Part shown: positions 18,356-27,111 of the stretch, in pieces
How positions within the stretch are numbered: position 1 is the first letter of the stretch
How the letters are laid out: every line of letters starts with the position of its first letter
Source of the DNA: Jeotgalibacillus malaysiensis
Lineage (GTDB): Bacteria; Bacillota; Bacilli; Bacillales; Jeotgalibacillaceae
DNA: 64,000 nt
Direction: 5' to 3'
Assembly (NCBI GenBank): GCA_000818095.1
Contig: CP009416.1
Coordinates: 1,472,501 to 1,536,500, forward strand
Made by a program: the position numbers and the translations under genes
The notes under the pieces: model-generated
Database searches by the model: none
Told to the model about the DNA's origin: nothing
What the model saw: the letters and a program-made list of their open reading frames with translations, nothing else

Positions 18356-19129
18356 ATGTCCCGGAAAGTTGAAATTTGTGGTGTTGATACATCTACACTT
18401 CCAATTTATAAGAACGAAGAAATGAGAGCATATTTCTCTGCTTTTCAAAGCGGTGATCCTGAAGCGAGAGAGAAACTTGTATATGGAAACCTTAGACTTG
18501 TATTAAGTGTGATTCAACGGTTCAGTCACCGGAGCGAAAATCCCGATGATCTGTTCCAGGTCGGTTGTATCGGTCTGTTGAAATCGATTGATAATTTTGA
18601 TCTGAGTCAAAATGTTCGTTTTTCCACTTATGCTGTACCAATGATTATTGGGGAAATCAGAAGGCACCTCAGAGACAATAACCCGATTCGTGTATCAAGG
18701 TCTCTTCGTGATATTGCATACAAATCTTTAAAGGCAAAAGAGGAACTGATATCAGAAACATCAAAGGAACCGACGATCAGTGAAATTGCAAAACGCGCAG
18801 ATATACCAGAAGAAGATATTGTTTTTGCACTAGATGCCATACAGGAGCCTGTCTCCTTATTTGAACCGGTTTATCAGGATGGTGGAGATCCTGTCTATGT
18901 GATGGATCAGGTCAGGGATAACCGCGTGAGTGATGAGCGCTGGATTGAAGAACTGTCAATCAGGGAAGGAATGAAGGACCTTGAAGACAGGGAGCGCCTG
19001 ATCGTAACAAACAGATTTTTCAATGGCAAAACACAAATGGAAGTGGCTGAGGAGATCGGTATTTCACAGGCACAGGTATCAAGACTTGAAAAAGGAGCCA
19101 TCAGGCAAATGAATAAATATTTTTCCTGA
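18356..19129 (+). CDS. sigG: RNA polymerase sigma-G factor (late forespore)
   Basis: A 257-residue sigma factor, intact over its length. It has the N-terminal VEICGVDTS segment typical of sigma-G, region 2 (DDLFQVGCIGLLKSIDNFD, FSTYAVPMIIGEIRR), region 3 (RVSRSLRDIAYK), and region 4 with HTH (KTQMEVAEEIGISQAQVSR). It drives late forespore genes. ATG follows ACTGGAGGAAAA. It lies behind sigE in the usual Bacillales order and is followed by a terminator. Confidence 0.96.
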   Translation: MSRKVEICGVDTSTLPIYKNEEMRAYFSAFQSGDPEAREKLVYGNLRLVLSVIQRFSHRSENPDDLFQVGCIGLLKSIDNFDLSQNVRFSTYAVPMIIGEIRRHLRDNNPIRVSRSLRDIAYKSLKAKEELISETSKEPTISEIAKRADIPEEDIVFALDAIQEPVSLFEPVYQDGGDPVYVMDQVRDNRVSDERWIEELSIREGMKDLEDRERLIVTNRFFNGKTQMEVAEEIGISQAQVSRLEKGAIRQMNKYFS

Positions 19130-19158
19130 GAGAAGAATCAAGGATTCTTCTCTTTTTT
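19130..19158 (+). terminator. terminator after sigG
   Basis: GAGAAGAATC and GATTCTTCTC form a perfect 10-bp stem around a 3-nt loop, followed by six T. Confidence 0.93.
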
Positions 19159-19213
19159 CATTGCATCGTAAAACAGGCCTCCCTGCATAGACTAAAGTAA
19201 GGAGGAGATAATG

Positions 19214-19458
19214 ATGAGAATTTCTGATCTTCAATCAAAAGATGTGGTTTCAATTACTGACGGGAAAAGCTTGGGCTGATTGCTGATATAGATTTAAATG
19301 TCTACACAGGCATGATTGATTCTTTTGTACTTCAGGGTCAGGGAGGGTGGTTCAATCGCGGAGAAGAGGTTAGAATAAAATGGAAGGATGTCGCAAAGAT
19401 CGGAAATGATGTGATTTTGGTCAAAAATATTGATAAAGCTGAAGGGCTAATCAATTAA
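19214..19458 (+). pseudogene. ylmC: frameshifted ylmC (YlmC/YmxH family PRC-barrel sporulation protein)
   Basis: From ATG 19214, behind a strong GGAGG, the frame reads MRISDLQSKDVVSITDGKSLG and hits TGA at 19277. Inserting one A into the AAAA run at 19265-19268 restores DGKKLGLIADIDLNVYTG and a full product of about 81 residues ending at 19458, with GGWFNRGEEVRIKWKDV and KIGNDVILVK as in YlmC. The family is a small PRC-barrel protein linked to sporulation, of unknown role. The gene sits in its normal place between sigG and ylmD. The single-base loss could in principle be a sequencing error. Confidence 0.87.
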
Positions 19459-19525
19459 AGAGATTTTCGCAGATTTATGATACACTTTTAGAGAATCTCT
19501 GCGTGCACAGAAAGGTTTGATCTTA

Positions 19526-20332
19526 ATGAATAAGGGCCAGACAAATACATTTCTGGAGTCATCTAAGTGGAAACAGCAATTCCCCGGCCTGACTGCGCTT
19601 TTTACAACTAAGAATGGCGGTGTCAGTAAGGGGTATTATTCAACTTTAAATACAGGGCTACATGTAAACGATGAAAACCATACTGTTGTGCAAAACCGAA
19701 AAATCGTTGCAGAGCACAGCGGATGGGAATTAAATAAATGGATCTACGCAGACCAGGTGCATGGTACACGTGTCGTTCAGGTAACCTCCCGTCATGCGGG
19801 TATGGGGACTGAGGCTTATCATGAGGCAGTGAAAGCAGCTGATGGTCTCTGGACTTTTGACAGTGGAATCGGTTTATCTCTCGGTTTTGCTGATTGTGTT
19901 CCAATCTATTTTGCTGAGCCTGAAACCGGATATGCCGGTGTGGCTCATGCAGGATGGAAAGGATCAGTCGGTAACATAGGCGGCGAAATGATCAGGCAGG
20001 CAGCTGAAGCAGGAGTCTGTGCAGATAAAATGCACGTATTGATCGGACCTTCTATTGGAGAATGCTGCTACCGGGTAGATCAGCGAGTCATTGACCGGAT
20101 TCCTGATCAAATTAATAAAAAAGATATATATGAGACGCTCGGAGAAGGTCAGTTCAGACTGAATCTGCAGGAGCTGAATAAACAGCTGATTATAGGTGCG
20201 GGCGTGAAAGAGCAGCATATTGAAGTAAGCGGGTTGTGTACAGCCTGCCAGAAAGACCTTTTCTTTTCTCATAGAAGAGATCAGGGGAAAACAGGCAGAA
20301 TGTCGGCAGTCATTGGATGGAGGGAATCGTAG
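19526..20332 (+). CDS. ylmD: YlmD/PgeF family peptidoglycan editing factor (multicopper-oxidase-like fold)
   Basis: A 268-residue protein of the YfiH/PgeF family. Visible signatures are the LNTGLHVNDEN segment, DQVHGTRVVQV, FADCVPIYFAEPETGYAGVAHAGWKG with conserved Cys and His, and SIGECCYRVD. The E. coli member removes misincorporated amino acids from wall precursors, and other members show purine nucleoside activity; the role here is inferred from the family. ATG at 19526 is preferred over TTG at 19517, which is too close to the AAAGG site. Confidence 0.9.
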   Translation: MNKGQTNTFLESSKWKQQFPGLTALFTTKNGGVSKGYYSTLNTGLHVNDENHTVVQNRKIVAEHSGWELNKWIYADQVHGTRVVQVTSRHAGMGTEAYHEAVKAADGLWTFDSGIGLSLGFADCVPIYFAEPETGYAGVAHAGWKGSVGNIGGEMIRQAAEAGVCADKMHVLIGPSIGECCYRVDQRVIDRIPDQINKKDIYETLGEGQFRLNLQELNKQLIIGAGVKEQHIEVSGLCTACQKDLFFSHRRDQGKTGRMSAVIGWRES

Positions 20333-21004
20333 GTGAAAGTATCTGAAAAGCTTGAGAACATTAACAAAGAAATATATTCAGCTTGTGAGCGTGCAGGCAG
20401 GCAGCCTGATACAGTTAAAATTGTAGCAGTCACAAAATATGTCAGTAATGAACGGACGCAGGAGGCAGTTGATGCTGGACTGGTTCACCTTGGTGAGAAC
20501 CGTCCTGAAGGCTTTCATGAAAAGAAAGAAGCTGTGTCTGGAAATATAAAGTGGCACTATATCGGGTCACTGCAGTCCAGAAAAGTGAAAAACGTCATTA
20601 ATGACATTGATTATCTTCATTCACTGGACAGGCTGTCACTTGTTAAAGAAATTCAAAAACGCGCTGAACATCAAGTTGATTGTTTTATCCAGATAAATGT
20701 GTCAGGAGAAGAACAAAAACATGGACTTTCTCCAGAAAATGCGGCACATTTTGTCGAAGATCTGGCAAACTATGATAAAATAAATGTAGTTGGATTAATG
20801 ACAATGGCGCCGCTGACTGAAGATGAAGAGGTGATCCGCAGCTGTTTCAAACAGCTGGCAGTGCTGAGAGACTCGATTGCTGCAAAAAATCTGCAGCATG
20901 CACCGTGCACTGAGCTGTCAATGGGAATGTCAAACGACTTCACCATTGCCATTGAAGAAGGAGCTACCTACATAAGAATCGGATCTTCGCTCGTCGGAGA
21001 ATAA
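20333..21004 (+). CDS. ylmE: YggS/PLPBP family pyridoxal-phosphate homeostasis protein
   Basis: A 223-residue alanine-racemase-like TIM barrel with the PLP-binding lysine in VAVTKYVS near residue 36, [20 protein letters not shown] and the phosphate-binding C-terminus [11 protein letters not shown]. Family members buffer PLP and influence amino acid pools and have no known catalytic turnover. It starts with GTG immediately after the ylmD stop, so the two are coupled. It lies in the ylm cluster between division genes. Confidence 0.92.
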   Translation: MKVSEKLENINKEIYSACERAGRQPDTVKIVAVTKYVSNERTQEAVDAGLVHLGENRPEGFHEKKEAVSGNIKWHYIGSLQSRKVKNVINDIDYLHSLDRLSLVKEIQKRAEHQVDCFIQINVSGEEQKHGLSPENAAHFVEDLANYDKINVVGLMTMAPLTEDEEVIRSCFKQLAVLRDSIAAKNLQHAPCTELSMGMSNDFTIAIEEGATYIRIGSSLVGE

Positions 21005-21021
21005 AGGAGGAAATCCGTGTT

Positions 21022-21432
21022 ATGGGGATGAAAACGAAATTCAAAGATTTTTTCTTTGGTGAAGAAGAGGAATACATGGAAGAAGTATCTGAAGAAACGC
21101 CTGAAGAAGTAAGAAGCATCAGAAAACCTTCTCAAAAACAGAATGTTGTCAGCCTGCAAAGTGTACAGCAGTCTTCTAAAATGGTTTTAATGGAGCCGAG
21201 AATGTACGCAGAAGCACAGGAAATTGCTGATCATCTTAAAAGTCACCGAGCTGTTGTAGTAAATCTTCAGCGTATTAGCAAAGACCAGGCAAAACGGATC
21301 GTTGATTTCCTCAGCGGAACAGTCTATGCCATTGGCGGTGACATTCAGCGGGTTGGAACAGATATCTTTTTATGTACACCTGATAATATAGAGGTCAGCG
21401 GAAATATTACTGATCTGATTCAAGAAGATTAA
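21022..21432 (+). CDS. sepF: cell division protein SepF
   Basis: A 136-residue protein with an N-terminal amphipathic membrane-binding helix ([13 protein letters not shown]), an acidic linker, and a C-terminal globular domain with [23 protein letters not shown] and the glycine-bearing [17 protein letters not shown]. SepF polymerises into rings and anchors FtsZ to the membrane, overlapping FtsA in function. ATG 21022 follows AAAGGAGG. Its normal length and place behind ylmE support the call. Confidence 0.95.
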   Translation: MGMKTKFKDFFFGEEEEYMEEVSEETPEEVRSIRKPSQKQNVVSLQSVQQSSKMVLMEPRMYAEAQEIADHLKSHRAVVVNLQRISKDQAKRIVDFLSGTVYAIGGDIQRVGTDIFLCTPDNIEVSGNITDLIQED

Positions 21433-21455
21433 AATGATGGGTGGTTAAAAGCAGC

Positions 21456-21731
21456 ATGCAAAGTGTTTTAGCTTTAGTCTTTTCGATTTTAGATACATTA
21501 TTAACGTTTTTCAGTTTTGCGCTGATTATTTATATTTTGCTTTCATGGTTTCCTAATGCAAGAGAAAGCAGCTTCGGCCAGATCCTTGCAAAAATTTGTG
21601 AGCCTTACTTGGAGCCGTTTAGAAAAATCATACCACCTCTTGGAATGATTGATATCTCACCACTTGTTGCAATTATTGCACTTAACCTTGCAAGGTCAGG
21701 GCTGCAGCAACTATACGTTATGATTACTTAA
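21456..21731 (+). CDS. ylmG: YggT family membrane protein YlmG
   Basis: A protein of about 91 residues with two membrane helices around the conserved [13 protein letters not shown] and [28 protein letters not shown] segments of the YggT family. The family is linked to membrane or divisome organisation in bacteria and chloroplasts; the exact role is unknown. The start is uncertain: ATG 21456 matches the family's N-terminus best, while GTG 21441 would add five residues. A terminator follows. Confidence 0.9.
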   Translation: MQSVLALVFSILDTLLTFFSFALIIYILLSWFPNARESSFGQILAKICEPYLEPFRKIIPPLGMIDISPLVAIIALNLARSGLQQLYVMIT

Positions 21732-21736
21732 AGAAC

Positions 21737-21767
21737 TAACCCGGTGACAATCACCGGGTTTTCTTTT
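21737..21767 (+). terminator. terminator after ylmG
   Basis: AACCCGGTGA pairs with TCACCGGGTT around a 3-nt loop, followed by TTCTTTT. It splits the ylm cluster before ylmH. Confidence 0.88.
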
Positions 21768-21784
21768 ATAAAGGATGTGAAACA

Positions 21785-22561
21785 ATGTCTGTTTATCAGC
21801 ATTTTCGTGAAGAAGAAAGAGGATTTATAGATCAGGTGATGGATTGGAAGCTGGATGTCGAGATGAAATATGCCCCGAGACTGACTGCTTTTCTTGATCC
21901 GCGTCAGCAGCATATTATGCAGTCGATTATCGGGTCGGCAGGTGACATAAAAGTGGCTTTTGAAGGAGGGGCGTCTGAGAGTGAAAGAAAAAGAGCCCTT
22001 ATTTATCCGGATTATCTTTCACCTGAACGTAGCGATTTTGAGCTTGTTCTCCTTAATGTCGGTTTTCCATCGAAGTTTGTCCAGCTCTCTCACGGTGACA
22101 TTTTAGGGTCACTCATGGGACTTGGGATTAAGCGGGAAACAATTGGCGATATTCTGACTCAAAGAGACCGGATTCAGCTCATAGCGACGAAAGAAATGAG
22201 GGATTTTCTCATTATGAATCTGGTTCAGGCAGGTAAAGCAAAGGTCAATGTATCTGAACTGAAATGGGAGGATATCATTCAGCCGGAGCATCAGTGGGCA
22301 GAAAAGAATGTACTGGTTTCTTCTATGCGACTGGATACTGTTCTCGCTGGAGCAGTGAACGTTTCAAGACAGAAAGCTCAGCTGCTCATACTGGGTGGTA
22401 AGGTAAAAGTGAACTTCAGGCAGGAAGAAAAAACTTCTTTTGAACTTGATCAGGGGGACATGATTTCTGTCCGTGGATATGGCAGAATACACGTAGGGGA
22501 GATCAGCGGAGTGACAAAGAAAGATAAAATCAGACTGAATTTTTATTTTCTGCAATCTTAA
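21785..22561 (+). CDS. ylmH: S4-domain RNA-binding protein YlmH
   Basis: A 258-residue protein with an N-terminal two-lobed domain (RLTAFLDPRQQHIMQSI, then ERKRALIYPDY) and a C-terminal S4 RNA-binding domain from about residue 180 (MRLDTVLAGAVNVSRQKAQ, ILGGKVKVNF, ISVRGYGRIHV). YlmH family proteins act with stalled 50S subunits and can add alanine tails in ribosome quality control, which links it functionally to rqcH in this same window. ATG follows AAAGGATGTG. Confidence 0.92.
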   Translation: MSVYQHFREEERGFIDQVMDWKLDVEMKYAPRLTAFLDPRQQHIMQSIIGSAGDIKVAFEGGASESERKRALIYPDYLSPERSDFELVLLNVGFPSKFVQLSHGDILGSLMGLGIKRETIGDILTQRDRIQLIATKEMRDFLIMNLVQAGKAKVNVSELKWEDIIQPEHQWAEKNVLVSSMRLDTVLAGAVNVSRQKAQLLILGGKVKVNFRQEEKTSFELDQGDMISVRGYGRIHVGEISGVTKKDKIRLNFYFLQS

Positions 22562-22580
22562 AGCAGGAATTAGAAGGATT

Positions 22581-22611
22581 TTTACACAAAGCGTCGAATC
22601 ATCAGTATAAT
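22581..22611 (+). promoter_or_regulatory. candidate sigma-A promoter for divIVA
   Basis: TTACAC (22582-22587) and a perfect TATAAT (22606-22611) are spaced 18 bp apart, 36 bp before the divIVA ATG. Confidence 0.6.
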
Positions 22612-22646
22612 GGAAGATAGATTATAAAGACTCGGAGGTGCACGTT

Positions 22647-23156
22647 ATGCCACTATCGCCACTCGATATACATAATAAAGATTTCAGCCGCGGATTCAGG
22701 GGCTATGATGAAGATGAGGTAAATGAATTTCTTGATCACGTGATGAGAGATTATGAACTGGTTCTGCGTGAAAAGAAAGAGCTTGAAGAAAAACTGAATA
22801 ACCACACTGAAAGGCTCGGACACTTTACAACAATTGAAGAAACACTCAATAAATCAATTGTAGTGGCTCAGGAAGCAGCTGAAGAAGTTAAGCGTAATGC
22901 AACAAAAGAAGCGAAGCTCATTGTGAAGGAAGCAGAAAAAAATGCTGATCGCATCGTGAACGAATCATTAACAAAAGCACGTAAAATTGCGCTTGAAATT
23001 GAAGATTTGAAAAAGCAGTCAAAGGTTTTCCGTACCCGTTTTAAGATGCTCATTGAAGCGCAGCTGGATCTGATCAGTCACGATGACTGGGATGAGCTCA
23101 TGGAATACGACCTTGATACAGAAGAACTGAAAAGCCTTACCCCTGAACACGAATAA
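22647..23156 (+). CDS. divIVA: septum/polar scaffold protein DivIVA
   Basis: A 169-residue coiled-coil protein. The N-terminal lipid-binding domain reads MPLSPLDIHNKDFSRGFRGY, with DEDEVNEFLDHVMRDYE following, then long heptad-rich coiled coils from about residue 30 to 150. DivIVA senses negative membrane curvature at septa and poles, and recruits Min proteins and, in sporulating cells, the chromosome anchor. ATG at 22647 is chosen because the ribosome site GGAGGTG ends just before it; a GTG at 22638 lies inside that site. Confidence 0.95.
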   Translation: MPLSPLDIHNKDFSRGFRGYDEDEVNEFLDHVMRDYELVLREKKELEEKLNNHTERLGHFTTIEETLNKSIVVAQEAAEEVKRNATKEAKLIVKEAEKNADRIVNESLTKARKIALEIEDLKKQSKVFRTRFKMLIEAQLDLISHDDWDELMEYDLDTEELKSLTPEHE

Positions 23157-23162
23157 GAAATA

Positions 23163-23191
23163 TTGACGTATCATATTTATGTTACTATAAT
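23163..23191 (+). promoter_or_regulatory. sigma-A promoter of ileS
   Basis: TTGACG (23163-23168), a 17-bp spacer and TATAAT (23186-23191) form a near-consensus promoter about 35 bp before the T-box leader. Confidence 0.85.
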
Positions 23192-23226
23192 AAAACTGTT
23201 AAAATGTAATTTATCATGCACTCATA

Positions 23227-23480
23227 TATTTAGATCAACTGTGATGGGAACAGTACGCTGATGATATACCTGCACTAGCGATTCGGGGATGGTGAAAGCC
23301 CGGAGCAGAATGTCAGCGGAAGATCATCCCTGAGTTTTCAGGCTGAATGAAGTAAGTCTGAACGTGTGACAGCGTTACCCGTTACTTAAGTGGAAAAAGT
23401 CTGATCTTTTTCTATAAGGGTGGTACCGCGTGAAGCACAAGCTCTCTCGTCCCTTTACCAGGGATGGGGGAGCTTTTTAT
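23227..23480 (+). ncRNA. T-box leader (isoleucine-specific) controlling ileS
   Basis: The T-box sequence AAGGGTGGTACCGCG is at 23416-23430. Upstream, Stem I shows the AGTA bulge (ACAGTA) opposite a specifier loop flanked by CGCTGA/TCAGCG and GGGA/TCCC pairing. The specifier codon is ATC at 23323-23325, an isoleucine codon. The terminator is AAGCTCTCTCGTCCCT pairing with AGGGATGGGGGAGCTT (23439-23475), then a T run. Uncharged tRNA-Ile would stabilise the antiterminator and allow ileS expression. Leader and promoter together fill the 352-bp gap after divIVA. Confidence 0.95.
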
Positions 23481-23508
23481 ATTTTCTATGAACACAGGAG
23501 GAGAAAAA

Positions 23509-26286
23509 ATGGAATACAAAAATACTTTATTAATGCCAAAAACGGCATTTCCAATGCGGGGTAACCTGCCAAACCGTGAGCCTGAAATGCAGGAAAAGTG
23601 GGCAGAAATGGATATCTACAAAAAAGTACAGGAAAGAACAGCAGGAAGACCATTATTTGTTCTGCATGATGGTCCTCCTTATGCCAATGGAGACCTTCAT
23701 ATGGGTCATGCGCTGAACAAAGTGCTAAAAGACTTCATCGTACGATACAAATCTATGAGCGGATTTCAGGCGCCATACGTTCCGGGCTGGGACACTCATG
23801 GTCTTCCGATTGAACAGGCGCTTACTAATAAAGGTGTGAAGCGTAAAGAAATGACTGTTGCTGAATTCCGTGAAAAGTGTGCTGAATATGCTCTGCAGCA
23901 GATCGATAATCAACGCACACAGTTCAAACGGATCGGTGTCCGCGGTGACTGGGATAACCCATACATTACGCTGAACCCGGAATATGAAGCAGAACAGATC
24001 CGTGTATTCGGTGAAATGGCTAAAAAAGGTTATATCTATAAAGGGAAAAAGCCCGTCTACTGGTCTCCATCAAGTGAATCTGCACTTGCTGAAGCAGAAA
24101 TTGAATATCAGGATAAGCGTTCTGCTTCTATTTATGTATCATTTGATGTGAAAGATGGCAAAGGGAAGCTGGATCAGGATACAGCTTTTGTGATCTGGAC
24201 GACTACGCCATGGACGATTCCTGCCAACCTGGCAATCGCACTGCACCCTAAGCTTGAATACGTGGTTGTAGACACAGACAGCAAGAAGTTCGTCGTTGCA
24301 AAAGAATTGCTTGAAAGCGTTCAGGAAACAATGGGCTGGGAAAAAGCTGATGTGACAGCAACTTACAAGGGCTCAGAACTTGAGCATGTTACTGCAGCAC
24401 ATCCTTTATATAACCGTGAATCTCTCGTTGTACTTGGAGAGCATGTAACAACGGAAGCCGGAACAGGTTGTGTTCATACTGCACCGGGACACGGTGAAGA
24501 TGACTTTATCGTTGGAAAACAGTACGGACTTGACGTACTTTGCCCGGTTGATGACCGTGGTGTGTTCACTGATGAGGCTCCTGGCTTTGAAGGGTTATTC
24601 TATGATAAAGCCAACAAACCGATCACTGAAAAACTTGATGAAGCAGGCGCATTATTAAAGCTTGAATTCTTCACGCACAGTTATCCGCATGACTGGAGAA
24701 CAAAAAAGCCGATCATCTTCCGTGCAACGGCACAATGGTTTGCTTCTATTGATAAGTTCAGAGAGGAGCTTATGCAGGCCGTACAGGATACAAAGTGGGT
24801 TCCGGCATGGGGAGAAACCAGACTGTTTAACATGGTACGTGACCGTGGTGACTGGTGTATTTCAAGACAGCGTGCATGGGGTGTGCCGATTCCTGTATTC
24901 TACGCAGAAAACGGAGATGCGATCATCACTGAAGAAACGATTGATCATGTATCTAACCTTTTTGCAGAGCACGGGTCTAATATCTGGTTCGAACGCGATG
25001 CAAAAGATCTTCTTCCTGAAGGATTCTCTCATGAAGGAAGTCCGAATGGCCGCTTTACAAAAGAACAGGATATTATGGATGTATGGTTCGACAGCGGTTC
25101 TTCCCATCAATCAGTGCTAAAAGTCCGAGATGAGCTTCAGCGTCCTGCTGACCTTTATCTTGAGGGAAGTGACCAGTATCGTGGCTGGTTCAACTCTTCA
25201 TTGACAACTGGTGTTGCTGTAACTGGTAAAGCACCATACAAAGGCGTGTTGAGCCACGGATTTGCACTTGATGGCAATGGCCGTAAGATGAGTAAATCTC
25301 TTGGTAACGTTGTATTGCCTTCTAAGGTGATGAATCAGCTTGGAGCGGATATCCTTCGCTTATGGGTTGCTTCAGTTGACTACCAGGCAGATGTGCGCGT
25401 ATCTGATCCGATTTTAAAACAGGTTGCTGAAGTTTACCGTAAGATGCGTAATACACTTCGTTTCCTGCTTGCGAACCTGGCTGATTTTGACCCGTCAAAA
25501 GATGCTGTATCGTTTGATGACTTAAGAGAAGTTGACCAGTTTATGATGGTCAGACTAAATCAGGTTGTAAAATCAGTGACAAATGCATACGAAAATTATG
25601 AGTTTGCATCAATCTATCACACGATTAATAACTTCTGTACGACAGACCTGAGCTCGTTCTACCTTGATTTTGCAAAAGACATTCTTTATATCGAGGCTGA
25701 AAATCATCAGGATCGCCGTGCAATGCAGACAGTGATGTATGAGTCGCTTGTATCGCTTGTGAAGCTGCTATCTCCAATTCTTTCTCATACAGCTGATGAA
25801 GTATGGGCGTTCATCCCTGGCGTTGAAAAAGAAAGTGTGCAGTTGACTGATATGCCAGAGGCGAAAACCTATGATAATGAGAAAGCACTGCTTGAAAAGT
25901 GGAATGCTTTCCTTGATGTAAGAGATGATGTATTAAAAGCGCTTGAGGAAGCGAGAAGCACGAAGCTGATCGGTAAGTCTCTGGCAGCGAAAGTAACGTT
26001 GTACGCAGATGAAAAGACGCATGAGCTACTTTCGTCTGTAAATGAGGATCTGAAGCAGCTGTTTATTGTTTCTGATTTTGAGCTTGCTGCTTCATCTGAC
26101 AGTGTACCTGAACAGGCTATCAAGTTTGATGGTCATACAGTTGCTGTTGAAAAAGCTGAAGGTGAAACGTGTGAAAGATGCTGGACTGTGACAACTGACG
26201 TTGGTAAAGACAGTGATCACCCGACACTTTGCACAAGATGTGCGACTGTTGTAAAAGAAAATTATGCAGATGTAGCTGCAGAATAA
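23509..26286 (+). CDS. ileS: isoleucyl-tRNA synthetase
   Basis: A 925-residue class I synthetase charging tRNA-Ile. HMGH ([15 protein letters not shown]) lies near residue 66 and KMSKS ([10 protein letters not shown]) near residue 595. The CP1 editing domain lies between ([16 protein letters not shown]), and a C-terminal Cys4 zinc site is present (CERCWTV and CTRCATVV). The start is ATG at 23509 behind AGGAGGAG; an in-frame codon at 23464 lies inside the T-box terminator. The length matches the Bacillus enzyme. Confidence 0.97.
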   Translation: MEYKNTLLMPKTAFPMRGNLPNREPEMQEKWAEMDIYKKVQERTAGRPLFVLHDGPPYANGDLHMGHALNKVLKDFIVRYKSMSGFQAPYVPGWDTHGLPIEQALTNKGVKRKEMTVAEFREKCAEYALQQIDNQRTQFKRIGVRGDWDNPYITLNPEYEAEQIRVFGEMAKKGYIYKGKKPVYWSPSSESALAEAEIEYQDKRSASIYVSFDVKDGKGKLDQDTAFVIWTTTPWTIPANLAIALHPKLEYVVVDTDSKKFVVAKELLESVQETMGWEKADVTATYKGSELEHVTAAHPLYNRESLVVLGEHVTTEAGTGCVHTAPGHGEDDFIVGKQYGLDVLCPVDDRGVFTDEAPGFEGLFYDKANKPITEKLDEAGALLKLEFFTHSYPHDWRTKKPIIFRATAQWFASIDKFREELMQAVQDTKWVPAWGETRLFNMVRDRGDWCISRQRAWGVPIPVFYAENGDAIITEETIDHVSNLFAEHGSNIWFERDAKDLLPEGFSHEGSPNGRFTKEQDIMDVWFDSGSSHQSVLKVRDELQRPADLYLEGSDQYRGWFNSSLTTGVAVTGKAPYKGVLSHGFALDGNGRKMSKSLGNVVLPSKVMNQLGADILRLWVASVDYQADVRVSDPILKQVAEVYRKMRNTLRFLLANLADFDPSKDAVSFDDLREVDQFMMVRLNQVVKSVTNAYENYEFASIYHTINNFCTTDLSSFYLDFAKDILYIEAENHQDRRAMQTVMYESLVSLVKLLSPILSHTADEVWAFIPGVEKESVQLTDMPEAKTYDNEKALLEKWNAFLDVRDDVLKALEEARSTKLIGKSLAAKVTLYADEKTHELLSSVNEDLKQLFIVSDFELAASSDSVPEQAIKFDGHTVAVEKAEGETCERCWTVTTDVGKDSDHPTLCTRCATVVKENYADVAAE

Positions 26287-26293
26287 ATGATTT

Positions 26294-26330
26294 GGAGCTG
26301 CCGGTTTAACATACCGGCAGCTTTTCATTT
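26294..26330 (+). terminator. terminator after ileS
   Basis: GAGCTGCCGGT pairs with ACCGGCAGCTT around a 7-nt loop, followed by TTTTCATTTT. Confidence 0.88.
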
Positions 26331-26342
26331 TGTAAGTGCAGA

Positions 26343-26482
26343 GATTTTGGCTCATTCCATGCCTGCAGGCAGGCATGGCTTTTCAAGCAGAGCTTGAAAA
26401 GTACAGAATAAGAAAAGAGAGCGGAAATTCAAGCTAGCTTGATTTCCGCTCTCTTTTCTTATTCTGTAAATGAGCCAAAATC
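26343..26482. repeat. 140-nt four-armed cloverleaf palindrome between ileS and lspA
   Basis: A perfect 14-bp outer stem, GATTTTGGCTCATT (26343-26356) with AATGAGCCAAAATC (26469-26482), encloses three abutting hairpins. Hairpin 1 is 26357-26378 (10-bp stem CCATGCCTGC, 2-nt loop). Hairpin 2 is 26379-26401 (10-bp stem CTTTTCAAGC, 3-nt loop). Hairpin 3 is 26402-26468 (about 33-bp stem with a single bulged T). Every base belongs to an arm and the junction has no unpaired base. It lies in the 336-bp gap where B. subtilis carries ylyA; the rest of the gap holds the ileS terminator and a weak lspA promoter. Confidence 0.92.
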
Positions 26483-26573
26483 GAACGAGGTTATAAACAA
26501 ATCATTGTTATTGTTCATATTCGGACAAACTATTTGCAAAACATCTGCTGTAATCATGCCGGAGACCCTGAAT

Positions 26574-26584
26574 TATGCTACAAT
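26574..26584 (+). promoter_or_regulatory. candidate extended -10 promoter for lspA
   Basis: TACAAT at 26579-26584 preceded by TG one base upstream (TATGCTACAAT). No good -35 is visible. It lies 38 bp before the lspA GTG. Confidence 0.4.
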
Positions 26585-26622
26585 ACTTTAAGGGTTTGCA
26601 ACGAGATAACGGAGGTAGACAA

Positions 26623-27111
26623 GTGATCTATTATTTGCTGGCTTTATTTATTATTGTAGTGGACCAGCTGACAAAATGGCTGGTAGTAAGGAATATGGAA
26701 GTAGGGGAATCAATTAATGTGATTGATGGTTTCTTCTACCTGACCTCGCATCGTAATACTGGTGCAGCATGGGGCATGCTCGAAGGACAGATGTGGCTGT
26801 TTTATATTGTCACACTGGTTGTCATTGCAGGAATTCTTTATTACTATCACAAACATGCTAAAGGAAATAAATTATTCAGTGCAAGTCTGATGGTGTTACT
26901 CGGCGGAGCAGTCGGTAACTTTATTGACCGGATTTTCAGGCAGGAAGTTGTAGACTTTTTACAATTTACATTCTTCAACTTTATTTTTAATATTGCTGAT
27001 GCAGCACTGACAATTGGAGTAATCATGTTATTTCTTCAAATGATTTTAGAAGAAGTGCAAGAAAAGAGGAAGAAAAATGGAAAACATTCAACACTCAATA
27101 CAGGAAAGTGA
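26623..27111 (+). CDS. lspA: lipoprotein signal peptidase II
   Basis: A 162-residue polytopic aspartic peptidase (four membrane helices) that removes signal peptides from prolipoproteins after lipidation. The family blocks are present: [33 protein letters not shown] and [11 protein letters not shown], the last two with the catalytic Asp pair. Start GTG at 26623 lies behind ACGGAGGTAG. Its 3' end overlaps the next gene by 35 bp in a different frame. Confidence 0.95.
   Translation: MIYYLLALFIIVVDQLTKWLVVRNMEVGESINVIDGFFYLTSHRNTGAAWGMLEGQMWLFYIVTLVVIAGILYYYHKHAKGNKLFSASLMVLLGGAVGNFIDRIFRQEVVDFLQFTFFNFIFNIADAALTIGVIMLFLQMILEEVQEKRKKNGKHSTLNTGK

Noticed and set aside
26343-26482. Cloverleaf region as a tRNA or an ordinary terminator
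   Set aside because: It has no anticodon or T-arm consensus, the arms are far longer than in tRNA, and no T run follows. The ileS terminator is already present upstream.
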